DNA of 64,000 nt from Acherontichlamydia pituitae (GTDB lineage: Bacteria > Chlamydiota > Chlamydiia > Chlamydiales > Rhabdochlamydiaceae), in contig JAHCAX010000001.1 in assembly GCA_019634675.1 (NCBI GenBank), positions 930,001-994,000 on the forward strand, given 5' to 3'. A program made the position numbers and the translations under genes. Every line of letters begins with the position of its first letter. Positions within the stretch are counted from its first letter, which is position 1. Below are positions 24,703 through 32,986 of the stretch, in pieces. The notes beneath the pieces are model-generated. The model saw only the letters and a list, made by a program, of their open reading frames with translations, did not search any database and had not been told where the DNA came from.

Positions 24703-26481
24703 ATGGCAATCTATTCCAAAGAAAGTCTGGAGACGTTGCGGCAGAGGATCGATCTTGTCGAGGTATTAGGATCGCACCTGCAGCTGCAAAGATCGGGATC
24801 CTCTTTCAAAGCCCTATGCCCCTTTCATGAAGAGAAGTCTCCTTCCTTCATCGTCCAGCGGGGCGATAGCCATTACCATTGCTTTGGGTGCGGCGCGCAT
24901 GGCGATGCGATCGCGTTTTTAATGACCCACGTCAAAATGGGATTTGTCGAAGCGATCGAGAGTTTAGCAGAAAGGTTCCAAGTCGTCCTTGAAAAAGTCG
25001 ACGATCATGAGGAGCGAAAAGGCCCCAGCAAAGCTTCTTTGAAGCAAGCTCTCGAAAGGACCTCCAAGCTGTACCATTTTTTGTTGCTCCATGCGGAAGA
25101 AGCGAGGCCTGCCCTCCATTACCTCTATGAAAGGGGGCTCGATCTCGACTTCATCCGGGCCTTCGAGGTGGGATTTGCCCCGCGGCACGGCGACCTTCTC
25201 ATCCGCTATTTGCATGAGCTGCAGATCGACGGGGAATGCATCGAACAGGCAGGCCTCATCTCATCCGGCCGCAAACGGGACTTCTTCATCGACCGGATCA
25301 TGTTTCCTATTCGGGACGCTCTCGGCGCTGTCATCGGTTTTTCAGGCCGCAAGTACAAGGAAGAGACCTTTGGCGGCAAATACATCAACACTCCGGAAAC
25401 TCCCCTGTTTAAAAAATCCCATGTCCTCTTCGGCCTTAGCTATTGCCGCCAGAGGATCGCTAAGGAAAAACACGCGATCATCGTCGAGGGGCAAGTCGAT
25501 GCGCTCCAGTTGATCCATGCGGGCTTTAGCTATACGGTAGCAGGGCAAGGCACAGCTTTCGGCGAAGACCATGTCAAAGAGCTGATGAACCTCGGGATCA
25601 ACCGGGTGTATCTCGCACTCGATGGCGATAAAGCTGGCCAGGAGGCTGCTGTAAAAATTGGAAATTTTTTCCAAAAGCGGGGGGTCGAAGCCTTGGTTGT
25701 CCCTCTTCCGGAAGGAAGCGATCCCGATGCACTCCTCAAAGACCGAGGACCTCCCTATTTTGAACAGCTCCTCAAAGAAAGCAAGCAGTACCTCAACTTC
25801 CTCTTCGAGCATTTTTCCAAAGGGCACGACCTCAACTCTCCTTCCCAAAAAAATGAGATCGTTGAGAAGATCACGGCGATGATCCGCAATTGGGAGCAGC
25901 CGGTGATGGTCCATGAGAGCTTGCGCAAACTTGCGGAAATCGCAAAAGTGCCTGAAGCCGCCCTTCACATCGGCAATATTTCCTTGCCCGACCTGTTCAT
26001 TAAAAAAAGCGGCTCGATCCAGTTTCACGATGTCGATGCCAACCGGATCCTCGAAGCAGACCTTCTCCGCTGGTTGATCCTTGTCGGCAAGCAAGAGCCC
26101 CGCATCGTCGAACTTGCCAAGGCCAATATCCGCGATGACCACTTCTACCTCAAGAGCGCCTTGCGCCTTTTCAAAGGTTTTATGGAAGCCTATGAGAGCG
26201 GCCAGCCTTGCGATCTGCTCAGTTTAGGACAATGCGTCGAAGAAACGGATGATGCAAAGCTTCTCTCTGAGATCATGGAGCGGAAGATCAACGTCCAAAA
26301 AGGGGAGGAAGGACTTAAAGAGACCCTAAGGAAAATCCTTGTGCGCCATTGGATGGACGAACGGGAAAAGATCCGCACCCAGATCCACAGCGGCAATTTA
26401 AGCGACGATGAGGCGATCGAGCTTGCCAAGCAGTTCGATGCGATCAAGAGGAATATTCCTGAGCTGGTCCTCCCCTCATGA
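24703..26481 (+). CDS. dnaG: DNA primase
   Basis: Makes RNA primers at the replication fork. From ATG 24703 the protein has 592 residues. A CHC2 zinc finger uses C39, H42, C60 and C63 (LCPFHEEKSPSFIV and YHCFGCGAHGD). The catalytic core has an FDRIMFPI-like block (FIDRIMFPIRDA), and the Toprim domain has IIVEGQVDAL near 259 and LALDGDKAG near 305. The C-terminal helicase-binding part is divergent. The frame is open back to 24469 inside the palindromic element; ATG 24673 is an alternative start. The last bases overlap the next gene. Confidence 0.94.
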   Translation: MAIYSKESLETLRQRIDLVEVLGSHLQLQRSGSSFKALCPFHEEKSPSFIVQRGDSHYHCFGCGAHGDAIAFLMTHVKMGFVEAIESLAERFQVVLEKVDDHEERKGPSKASLKQALERTSKLYHFLLLHAEEARPALHYLYERGLDLDFIRAFEVGFAPRHGDLLIRYLHELQIDGECIEQAGLISSGRKRDFFIDRIMFPIRDALGAVIGFSGRKYKEETFGGKYINTPETPLFKKSHVLFGLSYCRQRIAKEKHAIIVEGQVDALQLIHAGFSYTVAGQGTAFGEDHVKELMNLGINRVYLALDGDKAGQEAAVKIGNFFQKRGVEALVVPLPEGSDPDALLKDRGPPYFEQLLKESKQYLNFLFEHFSKGHDLNSPSQKNEIVEKITAMIRNWEQPVMVHESLRKLAEIAKVPEAALHIGNISLPDLFIKKSGSIQFHDVDANRILEADLLRWLILVGKQEPRIVELAKANIRDDHFYLKSALRLFKGFMEAYESGQPCDLLSLGQCVEETDDAKLLSEIMERKINVQKGEEGLKETLRKILVRHWMDEREKIRTQIHSGNLSDDEAIELAKQFDAIKRNIPELVLPS

Positions 26482-26879
26482 ACCCGATCATTTTTTTCGA
26501 TGCTGGCTGTCCACTGTGCTTGCGTTCCGTACGCTTTGTGCTGGATATGGATGCTGAGCAACATTTTTTATTTGCGCCGCTTCAAGGAAAAACAGCCTTG
26601 CAGAGCTTATCGCTGAAGCCCGGCAACCTGCTTGCTCAAAACTCTCTTGTCCTCCTTGAAAATCCAAACACTTCCCAGGAAAAAGTCTTCCTTCGAGCAA
26701 AAGCGATTGCGCGTATCTTATGGTTGGTCGGCGGGTGGTGGAAGCTGCTCGGCTGGCTATGCTGGATCCCTTTTGTTCCCGACCTGGCCTACCGCCTTAT
26801 CGCCCATCATCGCCACAGCCTTAAATCCTCTCAACACTCCTCGTTTACCGAAAACGAGCGCTCCCGCTTCCTTCCTTAA
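26478..26879 (+). CDS. DCC-family (DUF393) thiol-disulfide oxidoreductase-like protein
   Basis: A 133-residue protein opening IIFFDAGCPLCLRSVRFVL, the DxxCxxC signature of the DCC family, which has a thioredoxin-like fold. A hydrophobic C-terminal part (WWKLLGWLCWIPFVPDLAYR) is typical of the family. Its ATG overlaps the dnaG stop (ATGA), so it is translated with primase. The substrate is unknown; a redox role is inferred from the family. Confidence 0.85.
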   Translation: MNPIIFFDAGCPLCLRSVRFVLDMDAEQHFLFAPLQGKTALQSLSLKPGNLLAQNSLVLLENPNTSQEKVFLRAKAIARILWLVGGWWKLLGWLCWIPFVPDLAYRLIAHHRHSLKSSQHSSFTENERSRFLP

Positions 26880-26993
26880 GTTGGCTTTCGAACACTTCCA
26901 AAATAGCAGTATCTTTTCATGTAAAATTTATCTTTTTAATTGTTAATAAGCTCTGTTTTGATAACATATCCCACCATTTTATTTAGGTGCTTT

Positions 26994-29003
26994 ATGGCTT
27001 ATAATATTCCTCAAATTTTTTCTACTCTGCAATTAGATTCCCACATATTGCCTTTTCAGATCGCTCCCAGTCAAATTGCTTCATCAAGTTTTGATCACTC
27101 TGATCCGTTGGAGGAGATCCTCTCTCTTAGTAATGTTGAAATTTTTCACAAGGGTGTTCCTCTTGCTTTAATTAAAGTCTGGAGAGATCGATTTTATGAG
27201 GGTTTAGAAGGTAAAGAACAGAGCATTCTTCTTAAGTTGTCACGAGATGATGCATGGGCTTACGATCGCTTTTTTTTTGAAACAGGGGATAAGGAAGTGG
27301 AAATCGGTTTCGATGAAACCGGATCTTTGTTCATGAGACAATCGACGCATCAAGATCATTTTGTCTCGGAATTTCACCATATGATGCATCCTGCTTTTTG
27401 GGAAGATAGAAGCAGGCATTCCAAGATTCTTCTTTCGCTTTATCGGCTTCATAAGATTGTTGCATTTTCTCAGGATGATCCAGTTGAAAAGGTCTTTCTG
27501 AAATTGATGGATTGCGTTGTTGAAAAAATGGCTGCCCATCAACCCAAGCTTCAAGGAAGCACATTTTTTTCCTTTGCGTTGCCCAATTCTGCAGATCATG
27601 AGGTTGCCAAAAATAAACGACTATGCTGCTTCAAAACAGCCATGGGATGGCGAGTCGGCGATTGTAATGCATTTCCAGATACTGACATCCGGATCGTTCA
27701 ATTCAATACTAATCATACGAAAAAACTGATCCTTGATAAAAGCAATCAACCATTTAACCGTCCTTCCGTGGTCGTTGAAGCTGGCATCCGGCCTGAGGCT
27801 GAGGGAGATCTTACAAAGATCGTAAAGGTAAATATCGTCCTCTGCACAGGTCCTCGTGAATTATCCCACGATCAACGAAATGCTGTCACTTTCACCTTCG
27901 ATATCGATCTCAGACAGTCGCCATTGAAAATGGAGCGCTTCCGTCAAAACTCGCCCTGGATTACCGATCTCTCCGAGCATGTCGAACAGATTGAGCTCGA
28001 GAATGTTAAAAATCAAGCTGAGCTGATGTTTGAAGTTTTTCAGAAAGAGATCACAGCTCCATTCATAGCTAAACCCGATTCCCACGTTGTTTTTGAACTT
28101 GTGCCGCCTAAAAGCTCCTCAGATAAGCTCTGGGTGCTGGCCGGTCTTCTTGATATACTTAAGAAGGATCCCGTTGGTTACTCCAAGGAGATCGCTTTTG
28201 TAGCCGAGAAAATGAACTGCACGTTTTCTGAGGAAGAGTTGGTAACACTATCTATGGAAGGTAACGCTGAATTAACCCTAGAAGGGGATTATACAGTATC
28301 GCCCGACGTTGTCGCAGAAAAACTGTACGCATCTGTAAGGACCCAATTTCTACAAGCTCTGCAGCCTCCTTCCCTTCCTGCTAATTCGTCGCCATCCTCT
28401 ATTGCTCTGCCTTTGCATTCGCCAAAAAAGGCCGTTAAGGAAGATGAAGTCTTTGCTAGCTCCTCCGCGCCTGTTGAAATTCCAATCGATTTTCCAATGA
28501 AGGCAGTTGTTTCAGACGAGCCTTCCGATCCTGTCAAGGCTTCAAGCGACATAGAGCCTCTCTCTTTAAAACAACAGGAAGAAGTTGATAGGCGGCAGCG
28601 CTTAATGGAAAAGGAAGTGGAAAAGGCGCGCCGTAGAGAGGCTTTTGAATACAAACAACGAAAGTTGGAAGCTGAGGCCCTCGAGAGAAAAACTAAAGAA
28701 GAGAGGAGCCATACCCTGTTTACCCTTGATTTCGAGGACCAACAGCAAGTCGATTCCATCTATAAGGGCTATCCGATGAAAGCAAAAGACTTCACCGCAT
28801 TTGCCATGAACTTGCTGCAAAAAAAGGCCAATGCATTGGGTGCAACCCTTCATCAAAATATTGCGGGATCTCATCCCAAATTGCACTTTAAGAGGGCCGA
28901 TGGGCCTTCCGGCGGAGTCACCTTCCGCATCCACCATGGCGGAGATGATCATGGTTTTGCCTCAAATCAAAAGGATACGCTCAACCGTATTTTTCAACTT
29001 TGA
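26994..29003 (+). CDS. Large unknown protein with charged coiled-coil and HicA-like C-terminal segment
   Basis: A 669-residue protein not recognised as a whole. Residues 1-440 are globular without clear motifs. A Ser/Pro-rich low-complexity linker (about 455-530) is followed by a highly charged helix rich in Arg/Glu/Lys (MEKEVEKARRREAFEYKQRK), and then a final segment of about 80 residues. That segment contains AGSHPKLHF, an H-x-G turn (RIHHGGDD) and TLNRIFQL, the order GSH - strand - His - TLxxIL seen in HicA-type mRNA interferases and their dsRBD-like fold. ATG 26994 is chosen; the frame is open upstream to 26940. AT-rich leader; solitary gene. Possibly a secreted protein. Confidence 0.6.
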   Translation: MAYNIPQIFSTLQLDSHILPFQIAPSQIASSSFDHSDPLEEILSLSNVEIFHKGVPLALIKVWRDRFYEGLEGKEQSILLKLSRDDAWAYDRFFFETGDKEVEIGFDETGSLFMRQSTHQDHFVSEFHHMMHPAFWEDRSRHSKILLSLYRLHKIVAFSQDDPVEKVFLKLMDCVVEKMAAHQPKLQGSTFFSFALPNSADHEVAKNKRLCCFKTAMGWRVGDCNAFPDTDIRIVQFNTNHTKKLILDKSNQPFNRPSVVVEAGIRPEAEGDLTKIVKVNIVLCTGPRELSHDQRNAVTFTFDIDLRQSPLKMERFRQNSPWITDLSEHVEQIELENVKNQAELMFEVFQKEITAPFIAKPDSHVVFELVPPKSSSDKLWVLAGLLDILKKDPVGYSKEIAFVAEKMNCTFSEEELVTLSMEGNAELTLEGDYTVSPDVVAEKLYASVRTQFLQALQPPSLPANSSPSSIALPLHSPKKAVKEDEVFASSSAPVEIPIDFPMKAVVSDEPSDPVKASSDIEPLSLKQQEEVDRRQRLMEKEVEKARRREAFEYKQRKLEAEALERKTKEERSHTLFTLDFEDQQQVDSIYKGYPMKAKDFTAFAMNLLQKKANALGATLHQNIAGSHPKLHFKRADGPSGGVTFRIHHGGDDHGFASNQKDTLNRIFQL

Positions 29004-29036
29004 ACCGATCTCAATAAGACCATCTTTTCAACATGA

Positions 29037-29103
29037 GAGGAGTATCTGGTGACGGCTGTCACTATGTCACCTATTTGATCAGTGGGTTAGTAAGATACTC
29101 CTC
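29037..29103. terminator. Hairpin between convergent genes
   Basis: GAGGAGTATCT at 29037-29047 pairs with AGATACTCCTC at 29093-29103, and inside it GGTGAC pairs with GTCACC. It lies between two convergent stop codons and probably ends transcription in both directions, although the T-tract is poor. Confidence 0.5.
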
Positions 29104-29121
29104 CCTTATTAACTTTTATAA

Positions 29122-31263
29122 TCAGTTCATTGCGGCTCTCTCAAGAGCATCGACGAAGCGGAGCCCATGGTCGAACGCATGGTGTTCGCCCCACTGCGGA
29201 TCGTCTGTTTCAGGCCTTCCCGCCAGATCCCAAATGTGGTAGTGAACTAAGTTCTTCTGATCGAGACCTAACGAGTCATAGAGTCCATCAGTAGCCTTCC
29301 TGACAGAACGCGCAAAGAGGCCCATATCGGCAAACAAGTCCCCTTGGCTTGGACTAGGATCAGAAGATGAGCTTGATGAAGAGCTGCTTGCAGCTGTTGA
29401 CTGCGGAGATTGTGAGCCATTTAGATCCTCACTTGCTACATCGGCGACCTGTTGCTGCATTTCCTGGGAAAGCAGACCGTAAGCTTGTTGGATTTCTTCG
29501 ATGGGTTTGTTAGAGATGATGGTATAGAGTAGATTTGCTACAAATAAGTCGTCTTGGTTTGGGCTAGGATCAGAAGATGAGCTTGCAGCTGTTGGCTGAA
29601 CAGATCGCGAGCCATTTAGATCCTGGCGTGCAAGAGCGACAATTCGTTCCTGCATTTCCCAGGAAAGCTGATTGTAAGCTTGTTGGATTTCGTCGACGGA
29701 TTTATTAGAGATGATGGCATGGAATAGAGTTGCTAAAGGACATTGCGGAGTATATTTTTTTTGCGACTCTAATAGAGCAAGATATGTTCGGGAGTCCCAA
29801 ATTTTATTGCGTTCTTTATCTGAAAACAACATCGATGGATTACCATTAAGGAAAAGCCTAGTTAAAGCGCTTAGATTGCCGAACGAATCAGGAAGATAGG
29901 ATAATTGGTTGTTGGAAAGGGAAAGCCCTGTTAAAGCCTGAAGATTGCCAAGAGACTCAGGAAGATAGCTTAACTGGTTGTTGTAAAGGTGAAGCTCAGT
30001 TAAAGCCTGAAGATTGCCAAGAGACTCAGGAAGATAGCTTAACTGGTTGTGGGAAAGGTGAAGATAAGTTAAAGCCTGAAGATTGCCAAGAGATTCAGGA
30101 AGATAGCTTAACTGGTTGTTGTAAAGGTGAAGCTGGTTTAAAGCCTGAAGATTGCCAAGAGACTCAGGAAGATAGCTTAACTGGTTGTCAGAAAGGGAAA
30201 GCCATCTTAAAGCCTGAAGATTGCCGAACGAATCAGGAAGAGAGCTTAACTGGTTGTCAGAAAGGGAAAGCCATCTTAAAGCTTGAAGATTGCCGAACGA
30301 ATCAGGAAGAGAGCTTAACTGGTTGTTGCGAAGGTCAAGCTCAGTTAAAGCCTGAAGATTGCCGAACGAATCAGGAAGAGAGCTTAACTGGTTGTTGCGA
30401 AGGTAAAATTTAGTTAAGACGCTCAGATTGCCGAACGAATCAGGAAGAGAGCTTAGCTGGTTGTACTCAAGGTCAAGCCATCTTAAAGCTTGAAGATTGC
30501 CAAGAGACTCAGGAAGAGAGCTTAGCTGGTTGTTGGAAAGGTGAAGCCGGTTTAAAGCTTGAAGATTGCCGAAAGACTCAGGAAGAGAGCTTAACTGGTT
30601 GTTGCGAAGGTCAAGCTTAGTTAAAGCCTGAAGATTGCCGAAAGACTCAGGAAGAGAGCTTAACTTGTTGCGGGAAAGGGAAAGCTGTTGCAGTCCTGTG
30701 AAGAGTCCAATTTCAGAAGGAAGAGCTTTAAGTCTTGAATATGTGAAGTCTAGGTGCGTTACTTGTTGAATCCTCTCTTTATTAGCAGGATCGTTTAGCC
30801 AAGCTCGGATTTCCTGAACTCCATTTGGACGTGCAACATGTAGAAATGCTCCTTGTTGATTAAATATTCCCACCAAATGTAGATTCCAAATGGTCCCTAA
30901 AGCTTCGTCTTCGTAGTGTTTTTGCAGGCGAGTTTGCAGAGTGATCAAGTGTGCTTCGGTGACTTGGAACACTTCTCCTGGAAGCTGAGTTAGTCGAATC
31001 TCAGATCTTAGTAATTGAGTAAATCGGGCAAAAAGCTGGTGTACATTATCAACAAGAGGATTTCCGTTTTTGAGGAATTGTTTCTCAAGCGCTTGCATCA
31101 TTTTAAGGATGTTCAGAGGACCGATAGGAGCTCTTTGCTTAAGATTTTCCCATCCCATGAACCTCAACTGATTATCGTCTGAGTTTGTTTGTAGAAGCAA
31201 ATTAAATAAGTTTCCGTGATTAAGGAAATAATTTGTTTGTGAAATAGGTGGAAATGGTGCCAT
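29122..31263 (-). CDS. Leucine-rich repeat protein A, putative effector
   Basis: 713 residues. The N-terminal domain (about 1-165) is shared with the next two genes (NYFLNHGNLFNLLLQT and QLRFMGWENLKQRAPIGPLN). An LRR cap (IRAWLNDPANKERIQQVT) leads into about 13 LRRs of 23 residues, consensus LxxLxLxxNQLSxLPxSxGNLQA. After the LRRs come two copies of a segment of about 75 residues (SPLATLFHAIISNK.../LFVANLLYTIISNK...), each ending in a Ser-rich linker, then a conserved C-terminal domain (DMGLFARSVRKAT ... HYHIWDLAGRPETD). No NEL-type catalytic Cys is present. Third gene of the LRR operon; an AAGGAAC ribosome binding site is visible. No signal peptide. Confidence 0.8.
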   Translation of the reverse strand: MAPFPPISQTNYFLNHGNLFNLLLQTNSDDNQLRFMGWENLKQRAPIGPLNILKMMQALEKQFLKNGNPLVDNVHQLFARFTQLLRSEIRLTQLPGEVFQVTEAHLITLQTRLQKHYEDEALGTIWNLHLVGIFNQQGAFLHVARPNGVQEIRAWLNDPANKERIQQVTHLDFTYSRLKALPSEIGLFTGLQQLSLSRNKLSSLPESFGNLQALTKLDLRNNQLSSLPESFGNLQALNRLHLSNNQLSSLPESLGNLQALRWLDLEYNQLSSLPDSFGNLSVLTKFYLRNNQLSSLPDSFGNLQALTELDLRNNQLSSLPDSFGNLQALRWLSLSDNQLSSLPDSFGNLQALRWLSLSDNQLSYLPESLGNLQALNQLHLYNNQLSYLPESLGNLQALTYLHLSHNQLSYLPESLGNLQALTELHLYNNQLSYLPESLGNLQALTGLSLSNNQLSYLPDSFGNLSALTRLFLNGNPSMLFSDKERNKIWDSRTYLALLESQKKYTPQCPLATLFHAIISNKSVDEIQQAYNQLSWEMQERIVALARQDLNGSRSVQPTAASSSSDPSPNQDDLFVANLLYTIISNKPIEEIQQAYGLLSQEMQQQVADVASEDLNGSQSPQSTAASSSSSSSSSDPSPSQGDLFADMGLFARSVRKATDGLYDSLGLDQKNLVHYHIWDLAGRPETDDPQWGEHHAFDHGLRFVDALERAAMN
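29860..30690 (-). repeat. 69-bp tandem repeats encoding the LRR array of protein A
   Basis: About a dozen units with a period of 69 bp and very high DNA identity (for example, the string AGCTTAACTGGTTGTTG recurs). Two unit types alternate in blocks: SSLPDSFGNLQA and SYLPESLGNLQA. Related arrays are at 31840-32400 and 33500-34000. The near-identity allows unequal recombination within and between genes. Confidence 0.85.
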
Positions 31264-31290
31264 AAAATGTTCCTTTTATTTTTTTAATAA

Positions 31291-32961
31291 TTAGCTTTGT
31301 GTTGCTCTTTCTAACGCATCCGTAAAGCGGATCACATGGTCGGAGGCATGGTGTTCGCCCCACTGCGGATTGTCTGTTTCAGGCCTTCCCGCCAGATCCC
31401 AAATGTGGTAGTGAACTAAGTTCCTCTGATCGAGACTTAACGAGTCATAGAGTCCATAAGTAGCCTTCCTGACAGAACGAGCAAAGAGGCCCATGTCGGT
31501 AAACAAGCTGCTTTGGCTTGGACTAGGATCAGAAGATGAGCTTGATGCAGAGCTGCTTGCAGCTGTTGATTGAGCTGATCCTGGATTAGTTGGATCTTGG
31601 GCTGCTAGTTCGGCAATCCGCTGCTGCATTTCTGGCGAAAGCTGTGCATAAGCTTGTTGGATTGTCTCGGTAGGTTTGTTAAAGATGATCGCATGGAATA
31701 GAGTTGCTAAAGGAGATTGCGGAGTATATTTTTTTACCAGCTCTAATAGAGCAAGATATGTTCGGCAGCTCTTAATTTTATCGCGCTCTTCATCTGAAAC
31801 CAACATCAATGGATTATGATCTAGAGAAACACTATTTAAAGCCCTCAGATTGCCAAGAAACTCAGGAAGATAGCTTAACTGGTTGTTGGAAAGGTAAAGC
31901 CCTGTTAAACCTTGAAGATTGCCAAGAGACTCAGGAAGAGAGCTTAACTGGTTGTTGGAAAGGTCAAGCCTTCTTAAAGCTTGAAGATTGCCAAGAGACA
32001 CAGGAAGAGAGCTTAACTGGTTGTTGGAAAGGTCAAGCCTTCTTAAAGCTTGAAGATTGTCAAGAGATTCAGGAAGATAGCTTAACTGGTTTTTGTAAAG
32101 GAAAAGATCAGTTAAAGCCCTCAGATTGCCAAGAGACTCAGGAAGATAGCTTAACTGGTTGTTGGAAAGATTAAACTCAGTTAAAGCCCTCAGATTGCCG
32201 AGAGACTCAGGAAGATAGCTTAACCGGTTGTTGTCAAGGTCAAGCCTTCTTAAAGCCTGAAGATTGCCAAGAGATTCAGGAAGATAGCTTAACTCATTGT
32301 TCCAAAGGTAAAGCCATCTTAAAGCCTGAAGATTGCCAAGAGACTCAGGAAGATAGCTTAACTGGTTATCAGAAAGGCAAAGCTGTTGCAGTCCTGTGAA
32401 GAGTCCAATTTCAAAAGGAAGGGCTTTAAGTCTTGAATAGGACAGGTCTAGGCGCGTTACTTGTTGAATCCTCTCCATATTAGCAGGATCGTTTAGCCAA
32501 GCTCGGATTTGCTCAACTTCATTTAAAGGTGCAACATGTTGAAATGCTCCTTGTTGATTAAATATTCCTACCAAACTTTGATTCCAAATGGTTTCTAAAG
32601 CTTGGTCTTCGTAGTGTTTCTGCAGCCGAGTTTGCAGAGTGATCAAGTCTGCTTCGGTGACTTGGAACACTTCTCCTGGAAGCCGAGTTAGTTGAATCTC
32701 AGATGTTAGTAATTCAGTAAATCGGGCAAAAAGTTGGTGTACATTATCAACAAGAGGATTTCCGTTTTTGAGGAATTGTTTCTCAAGCGCTTGCATCATT
32801 TTAGGGATGTTCAGAGGACCGATAGGAGCTCTTTGCTTAAGATTTTCCCATCCCATGAACCTCAACTGATTATCGTCTGGGTTTGTTTGCAGAAGCAAAT
32901 TAAATAAATTGCCGTGATTAAGAAAATAATTTGTTTCTGAAATAAGTGGAAACGCTGCCAT
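31291..32961 (-). CDS. Leucine-rich repeat protein B, putative effector
   Basis: 556 residues. It has the same N-terminal domain as protein A, almost identical over the first 150 residues, and the same cap (IRAWLNDPANMERIQQVT). About eight LRRs of 23 residues follow, mainly of the SYLPESLGNLQA type. A single post-LRR segment (SPLATLFHAIIFNKP), a Ser-rich linker and the conserved C-terminal domain (TDMGLFARSVRKATYGLYDS) end the protein. It differs from A mainly in LRR number and in having one post-LRR segment. It begins 25 bases after LRR protein C and ends 27 bases before A, so the three form one operon. Confidence 0.8.
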   Translation of the reverse strand: MAAFPLISETNYFLNHGNLFNLLLQTNPDDNQLRFMGWENLKQRAPIGPLNIPKMMQALEKQFLKNGNPLVDNVHQLFARFTELLTSEIQLTRLPGEVFQVTEADLITLQTRLQKHYEDQALETIWNQSLVGIFNQQGAFQHVAPLNEVEQIRAWLNDPANMERIQQVTRLDLSYSRLKALPFEIGLFTGLQQLCLSDNQLSYLPESLGNLQALRWLYLWNNELSYLPESLGNLQALRRLDLDNNRLSYLPESLGNLRALTEFNLSNNQLSYLPESLGNLRALTDLFLYKNQLSYLPESLDNLQALRRLDLSNNQLSSLPVSLGNLQALRRLDLSNNQLSSLPESLGNLQGLTGLYLSNNQLSYLPEFLGNLRALNSVSLDHNPLMLVSDEERDKIKSCRTYLALLELVKKYTPQSPLATLFHAIIFNKPTETIQQAYAQLSPEMQQRIAELAAQDPTNPGSAQSTAASSSASSSSSDPSPSQSSLFTDMGLFARSVRKATYGLYDSLSLDQRNLVHYHIWDLAGRPETDNPQWGEHHASDHVIRFTDALERATQS

Positions 32962-32986
32962 AAAATGTTCCTCTTATTTTTTATGA

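Noticed and set aside
31809..32174. Plus-strand ORF of 121 codons with a perfect 23-residue repeat (CQETQEDSLTGCWKG type)
   Set aside because: It is the antisense shadow of the LRR array of protein B, without a ribosome binding site.
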